Below are positions 35,720 to 39,343 of a stretch of DNA of 39,343 bases, piece after piece; positions within the stretch are counted from its first letter, which is position 1; each line of letters opens with the position of its first letter. The notes under the pieces are model-generated. The model was not told the DNA's origin. It searched no databases and saw only the letters and a program-made list of their open reading frames with translations. The stretch covers positions 1-39,343 of the forward strand of contig NZ_CAJXIV010000030.1 in assembly GCF_913054185.1 (NCBI RefSeq), read 5' to 3'. The stretch comes from an uncultured Shimia sp. GTDB taxonomy: Bacteria; Pseudomonadota; Alphaproteobacteria; Rhodobacterales; Rhodobacteraceae. The translations under genes were made by a program, and so were the position numbers.

Positions 35720-36874
35720 ATGGCGCGAGGTGTGGGTGTGTCCCAGGGTTTTTCACTGAAAGATGAATTGTTTAACGCAAATAGCCTTGGCGATCTGGCG
35801 GCAGAATTTGCCGCCGGAGTACCGGGGTTTGATGGCGAGGATTTCCATCATGAGGTTGTGGCAGGGCTTCAGGGGCGCGAGCTCATGGAGCGTATGGAAT
35901 GGATTGCCGACTGCATCGAAAAACGCCTCGCGCCAGACTTCCCCGAAATGGCGGATCAGCTGGAGGCAGCCATGCCGCCCGCACTCGATCCAACCCTGAA
36001 CGATGATGACTTTGGCCGGTTCATCCATGCGGTGCCAGGTATCTTGGCCACTCGTCATGGTGTCGAAGCTCACCGTGAACGGGCGTTGGACCTGCTGGAG
36101 GAAGCCACCAAACGCTTTTCCATGGAGTTCTACATCCGCCCTTTCCTCAATCGCTGGCCGGAGGAGACTTTTGCCCGCCTGCAAACGTGGGCGGAGGACA
36201 AAAACTATCACGTCCGCCGTTTAGTGAGCGAAGGCACTCGTCCGAAACTGCCTTGGGCCAAGAAAATTGACATCGACCCGATGTCGCCGCTGCCTTTGTT
36301 AGAAAAACTGCACGCCGATCCAACGCGCTATGTCACACGCTCGGTGTCCAACCACCTGAACGATATCTCCAAAATCTCCACGGATACTGTTGTGACCCAC
36401 CTTGGTAATTGGAAGAATCAAGGCAAACAAGCCGCCAAAGAACTGGACTGGATGACACGCCATTCCCTTCGTACCGCTGTCAAAGCGGGGCACTCGGGGG
36501 CTCTTTCCATGCTGGGGTTCCATGCTGACGCGCCCGTCACGCTGGACAACCTGTCAGTGGGCGGCGACAGCATCCAGATTGGCGATGCTTTGCGAGTTGA
36601 AACCACCCTGTCCACCGATGGCACATCCCCTGTGCCGGTGATGGTCGACTATGTGCTGAGTTTTCACCGTCCCAACGGACGTGGCAGTGACAAGGTCTTC
36701 AAGCTCAAACAGGGTAAAATCCCAGCTGGAAAGTCGCTCACACTGGCCAAAAAGCATCCACTCAAAGCCAATGCCAGCACATTTCAACTGCATCCCGGTC
36801 CGCACAGACTGGCTATTCAGGTCAACGGGCGGGTGCTGGGGGATGTTGCCTTTGATCTGACAGATCCCACGTAA
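35720..36874 (+). CDS. DNA alkylation repair protein, AlkC type with probable Ig-like C-terminal domain
   Basis: The 384-aa protein has HEAT-like helical repeats over about residues 10-265. These include the AlkC/AlkD-type segments VRRLVSEGTRPKLPWA (165-180) and TRYVTRSVSNHLNDISK (202-218). Residues 272-381 look like an all-beta, Ig-like domain ending GPHRLAIQVNGRVLGDVAFDL. AlkC glycosylases remove N3-alkylated purines such as 3-methyladenine without base flipping, and some known members carry an Ig-like domain. ATG 35720 is weakly supported: GGAG (35702-35705) is 14 bases away. The gene lies 19 bp after the SDR gene, probably the same transcript. Confidence 0.85.
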   Translation: MARGVGVSQGFSLKDELFNANSLGDLAAEFAAGVPGFDGEDFHHEVVAGLQGRELMERMEWIADCIEKRLAPDFPEMADQLEAAMPPALDPTLNDDDFGRFIHAVPGILATRHGVEAHRERALDLLEEATKRFSMEFYIRPFLNRWPEETFARLQTWAEDKNYHVRRLVSEGTRPKLPWAKKIDIDPMSPLPLLEKLHADPTRYVTRSVSNHLNDISKISTDTVVTHLGNWKNQGKQAAKELDWMTRHSLRTAVKAGHSGALSMLGFHADAPVTLDNLSVGGDSIQIGDALRVETTLSTDGTSPVPVMVDYVLSFHRPNGRGSDKVFKLKQGKIPAGKSLTLAKKHPLKANASTFQLHPGPHRLAIQVNGRVLGDVAFDLTDPT

Positions 36875-36965
36875 CCCTCTGACGTTTCATCACGTTTTTG
36901 TGGGGCGGCTAGCCTGATATCTGGCCGCCTGCTAGGTCGTTCCCAATTCTGAACGGGACACAATC

Positions 36966-38351
36966 ATGCACGCCGCCACACTCACAAGCATCTTCGCCGC
37001 CATTCTTTTGCTCAGCCTTGTTGTTGCCCCCAAGCGGGCCACGGTTATGGGGTTCTTTGGCGGGCAAAACGCCGAAGGGCAGGCGCCATCGCTGTGGACC
37101 CTAGTGTTGTCGCAGGTCACCACCTGGATCTTCGCCCGCTCTTTGATGAACGCCGCCATCCTTGGCTTTTATTACGGCATCGCCGGCACCCTGGCATATG
37201 CAGTTTACTACGCGTCTTTCCTAACCGGCGGCTACATTGTGAACCGTATGCGGGTTCAGGGGGCGGGCTCTGTGCAAGACTGGCTCACCTCGCGTTTCGG
37301 CAAATCTGGTGCCAGCGCCTACAACGTGGTCATTGCCCTGCGCCTTTTGTCGGAAGTCTTTGCCAACCTGCTTGTGGTTGGCTTGATCTTTAGCGCCGCG
37401 CTGCCGGAGGTTGCCAATGCGGGCACGATCTCCATCCTGATCGTTGGTGTGGTTGCTCTGGCTTACTCCGCATGGGGCGGTCTGTCCGCAGCCTTGCGCA
37501 CCGACGTGGTTCAGATGCTGCTGTTCCTTGTGGTGTTTGGCATTGCCTTTGTTACTCTGGTGCTGCGCCCCGATTTCAACCTCGGCGCTGTCCTAACGGC
37601 GCCCGGTGCCTCTGGCCCTCACAACGGTTGGGTGCTTCTGGTGGTGGCCGCGCTTCAGGTGTTTTCTTATCCGGTACATGACCCGGTAATGATGGACCGC
37701 GGCTTCCTCGCAGACCGCGATACCACCCGCAAAAGCTTCCTGCACGCCTTCTGGCTGTCAACGCTTTGCATCATCGCTTTTGGCTTCTTTGGTATTCAGG
37801 CCTCGCTCGAAGGCGCAGCCTATGAAGGCCAGTTGATCGGCACTTGGAGCACTATGTTCCCAGCCTGGGTCTTCACTCTGCTGATCCTTTCGCTTCTAGT
37901 CTCCGCGCTGTCCACACTGGACTCCGCGCTTAGCTCCGCGGCACGCCTTGTGGTCGACGAACTCAAGCTCGCCCCACGCACTCTTACGGGCGGACGCATC
38001 TCCATGCTGGTTTTTGCTCTCGCTGGCGGCGCACTGACGCTTTGGGGCAACCAAACCCTGTTTGACGCCGTGGCTGTGTCCGGCACCGCCTCGATGTTCC
38101 TCACACCCGTGCTTGTTGCCAGCCTGATCGGTGGACGGGATGTGCCGCTCTGGTCCTACATGACTTGTTTTTTCGCGGCTCTCAACGGTGCGGTGGCCTA
38201 CATGTTCCGCGATGTCGCGTTTGTGTCCCACTTGCTCTACGACGGCCACAAATACGAGCAGCTCTTGCAGATTTGTGTGATCGTTTTGGTGGTTGGATTT
38301 GCCGCAGTCCTGATCGGGAGCCGCAGGGTTGAAGCAGGGGTAGGGGGCTGA
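36966..38351 (+). CDS. Sodium:solute symporter family protein
   Basis: The 461-aa integral membrane protein has roughly 12-13 transmembrane helices and the five-helix inverted-repeat features of the SSS/PutP family: GYIVNRMRVQGAGSVQDWL near the start, A-Y-S-A-W-G-G-L-S-A-A-L-R-T-D-V-V-Q, and SALSTLDSALSSAARLVVDE, where family members bind sodium. The start has GGGACA six bases upstream. The substrate cannot be told; proline or other small organic solutes are usual. It is followed by a hairpin and then an ABC transporter gene. Confidence 0.9.
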   Translation: MHAATLTSIFAAILLLSLVVAPKRATVMGFFGGQNAEGQAPSLWTLVLSQVTTWIFARSLMNAAILGFYYGIAGTLAYAVYYASFLTGGYIVNRMRVQGAGSVQDWLTSRFGKSGASAYNVVIALRLLSEVFANLLVVGLIFSAALPEVANAGTISILIVGVVALAYSAWGGLSAALRTDVVQMLLFLVVFGIAFVTLVLRPDFNLGAVLTAPGASGPHNGWVLLVVAALQVFSYPVHDPVMMDRGFLADRDTTRKSFLHAFWLSTLCIIAFGFFGIQASLEGAAYEGQLIGTWSTMFPAWVFTLLILSLLVSALSTLDSALSSAARLVVDELKLAPRTLTGGRISMLVFALAGGALTLWGNQTLFDAVAVSGTASMFLTPVLVASLIGGRDVPLWSYMTCFFAALNGAVAYMFRDVAFVSHLLYDGHKYEQLLQICVIVLVVGFAAVLIGSRRVEAGVGG

Positions 38352-38366
38352 TACACCACTGCGAAA

Positions 38367-38385
38367 CCCGATGAAAAGCATCGGG
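38367..38385 (+). other. Hairpin between the symporter and the ABC transporter gene
   Basis: CCCGATG (38367-38373) and CATCGGG (38379-38385) pair perfectly around the loop AAAAG. No T-run follows. It holds an in-frame ATG (38371) for the downstream gene inside the stem, which argues against that ATG being used. It may be a partial terminator or a translational element. Confidence 0.45.
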
Positions 38386-38403
38386 GATTGCAAGAGGCCC
38401 CCC

Positions 38404-39343
38404 GTGCAGCCGACATCCATTACGACGCCACCACGCTTGGAAATCCGCAACTTACGCCGCCGCTTTGGCAACCGTCAGGTGGTCGATGACGTGTCTCTGA
38501 CTTTGCAATCTGGCAAGGTGACCTGCCTGCTTGGCCCATCCGGCTGCGGTAAGTCCACCACGTTGCGCATGATTGCGGGCGTGGAAATGCAAGACAGCGG
38601 CGAGATCTACGTGGATGGCAAGCTGATCTGTGACACGGTGTTTCGCATCCCGCCGGAGCGTCGTCAGATTGGCCTGATGTTTCAAGACTTTGCGCTCTTT
38701 CCGCACCTCTCAGTCAGTGACAACGTCGCCTTTGGCCTCAAAGGCAGCAAAGACGAAAAGCGCGCGCGCGTGGAAGAACTTCTGGCCAAGGTCAACCTTG
38801 GTTGGGCCATCGACAAATACCCGCACCTGCTGTCCGGTGGCGAGCAACAGCGGATTGCACTGGCCCGCGCCTTAGCGCCGCGCCCACGCATTATGCTGAT
38901 GGACGAGCCTTTCTCTGGTCTGGACAACCGCCTGCGCGACGGCATCCGCGACGAGACTTTGGCGGTGCTCAAAGAAGAAGACACCGCTGTGCTGTTGGTG
39001 ACCCATGAACCCGAAGAAGCCATGCGTATGGCCGATGAAATTGCCCTCATGCGCGACGGTGTCATTGTCCAGCAGGGCGCCCCATATAACATCTACAACG
39101 CGCCTAAGGACAAACAGGCCGTGGCGTTTTTTAGCGATATCAATGTGATCCGCTCGGTAAGCAACGGCGCTCTCACTGATACACCTTTTGGCCAATTCCT
39201 GACTCCGGGACTTGCGGACGGAGCGCCGGTTGAGATTGTGATCCGGCCGCAGCACCTGAAGCTGGATTTTGACCGCGACGGCAAAGGCCCTTTGCCCACA
39301 CCGTCTGACGGGGTTGCTGCGCGTGGCCTCGTCACTCGTGCGC
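38404..39343 (+). CDS. ABC transporter ATP-binding protein, FbpC/PotA-like (3' end outside window)
   Basis: The first 313 residues are visible and the frame runs off the window. Walker A is GPSGCGKST (44-52), the Q-loop QDFALFPH, the signature LSGGEQQRIALARAL (143-157), Walker B IMLMDEPFSGLD with Glu168, and His201 the switch histidine. From about 250 a TOBE-like domain begins. This layout fits importers for ferric iron, polyamines, thiamine or molybdate; the permease and binding-protein genes are not in view. The start is taken as GTG 38404, six bases after AAGAGG; ATG 38371 is in frame but lies within a hairpin. Confidence 0.9.
   Translation, partial: MQPTSITTPPRLEIRNLRRRFGNRQVVDDVSLTLQSGKVTCLLGPSGCGKSTTLRMIAGVEMQDSGEIYVDGKLICDTVFRIPPERRQIGLMFQDFALFPHLSVSDNVAFGLKGSKDEKRARVEELLAKVNLGWAIDKYPHLLSGGEQQRIALARALAPRPRIMLMDEPFSGLDNRLRDGIRDETLAVLKEEDTAVLLVTHEPEEAMRMADEIALMRDGVIVQQGAPYNIYNAPKDKQAVAFFSDINVIRSVSNGALTDTPFGQFLTPGLADGAPVEIVIRPQHLKLDFDRDGKGPLPTPSDGVAARGLVTRA

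Noticed and set aside
36903..36956. Short inverted repeats (GGCGGC/GCCGCC and CGTTC/GAACG) before the symporter
   Set aside because: The stems are only 5-6 bp, with a long loop or no T-run, so neither a terminator nor an operator can be claimed.
38371..38403. ATG 38371 as the start of the ABC transporter ATPase
   Set aside because: It lies inside a perfect hairpin and has no ribosome site, while GTG 38404 has AAGAGG six bases upstream and gives a normal N-terminus.

Overview
The window is a gene-dense chromosomal segment, most likely from the Rhodobacterales (Rhodobacteraceae, probably the marine roseobacter group). Four points suggest this: a 14-subunit complex I cluster interrupted by small reading frames, a NuoE with a long C-terminal extension, a leucine/isovalerate catabolic operon, and the order nuoN-birA-coaX-RNase J. 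Genus or species cannot be fixed from the sequence alone. No tRNA, rRNA, insertion sequence, phage gene or CRISPR array was seen.

Layout. Positions 1-7180 (+) hold a leucine/isovalerate degradation operon. It contains the 3' end of isovaleryl-CoA dehydrogenase, two tandem LprI-type secreted proteins, both methylcrotonyl-CoA carboxylase subunits (mccB, mccA), a glutathione S-transferase, HMG-CoA lyase and a methylglutaconyl-CoA hydratase-like crotonase. Together the enzymes would take isovaleryl-CoA to acetoacetate plus acetyl-CoA. A 423-bp gap follows, with an intrinsic terminator and a probable nuo promoter.

Positions 7604-24847 (+) hold the complete NADH:quinone oxidoreductase cluster nuoA-N, starting at a TTG codon and closed by a strong terminator. 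Seven non-Nuo genes are interleaved: an 89-aa secreted protein after nuoD, a DUF5337-like membrane protein after nuoE, a lipoprotein and a DUF5333-like secreted protein after nuoF, a lipoprotein after nuoG, and a 71-aa anchored protein and a cysteine-free carboxymuconolactone-decarboxylase-like protein after nuoI. All five exported proteins carry exactly two mature cysteines, apart from any lipobox cysteine. This set is the best candidate here for an undescribed, lineage-specific complex I accessory or assembly system.

Positions 24914-28657 (+) hold birA (biotin ligase, which can serve the MCC biotin domain), coaX, RNase J, and a FosX-type fosfomycin epoxide hydrolase homologue with a TTG start and all four key active-site residues.

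Positions 28716-34773 (-) hold five co-directional genes: a Hint-domain protein, release factor 3 (prfC), a conserved hypothetical protein overlapping a family-2 glycosyltransferase, and a DEAD-box RNA helicase with a basic, disordered tail.

Positions 34921-39343 (+) hold an SDR-fold protein lacking the catalytic Tyr and Lys, an AlkC-type DNA alkylation repair protein with a probable Ig-like C-terminal domain, a sodium:solute symporter, and an ABC transporter ATPase cut by the window edge.
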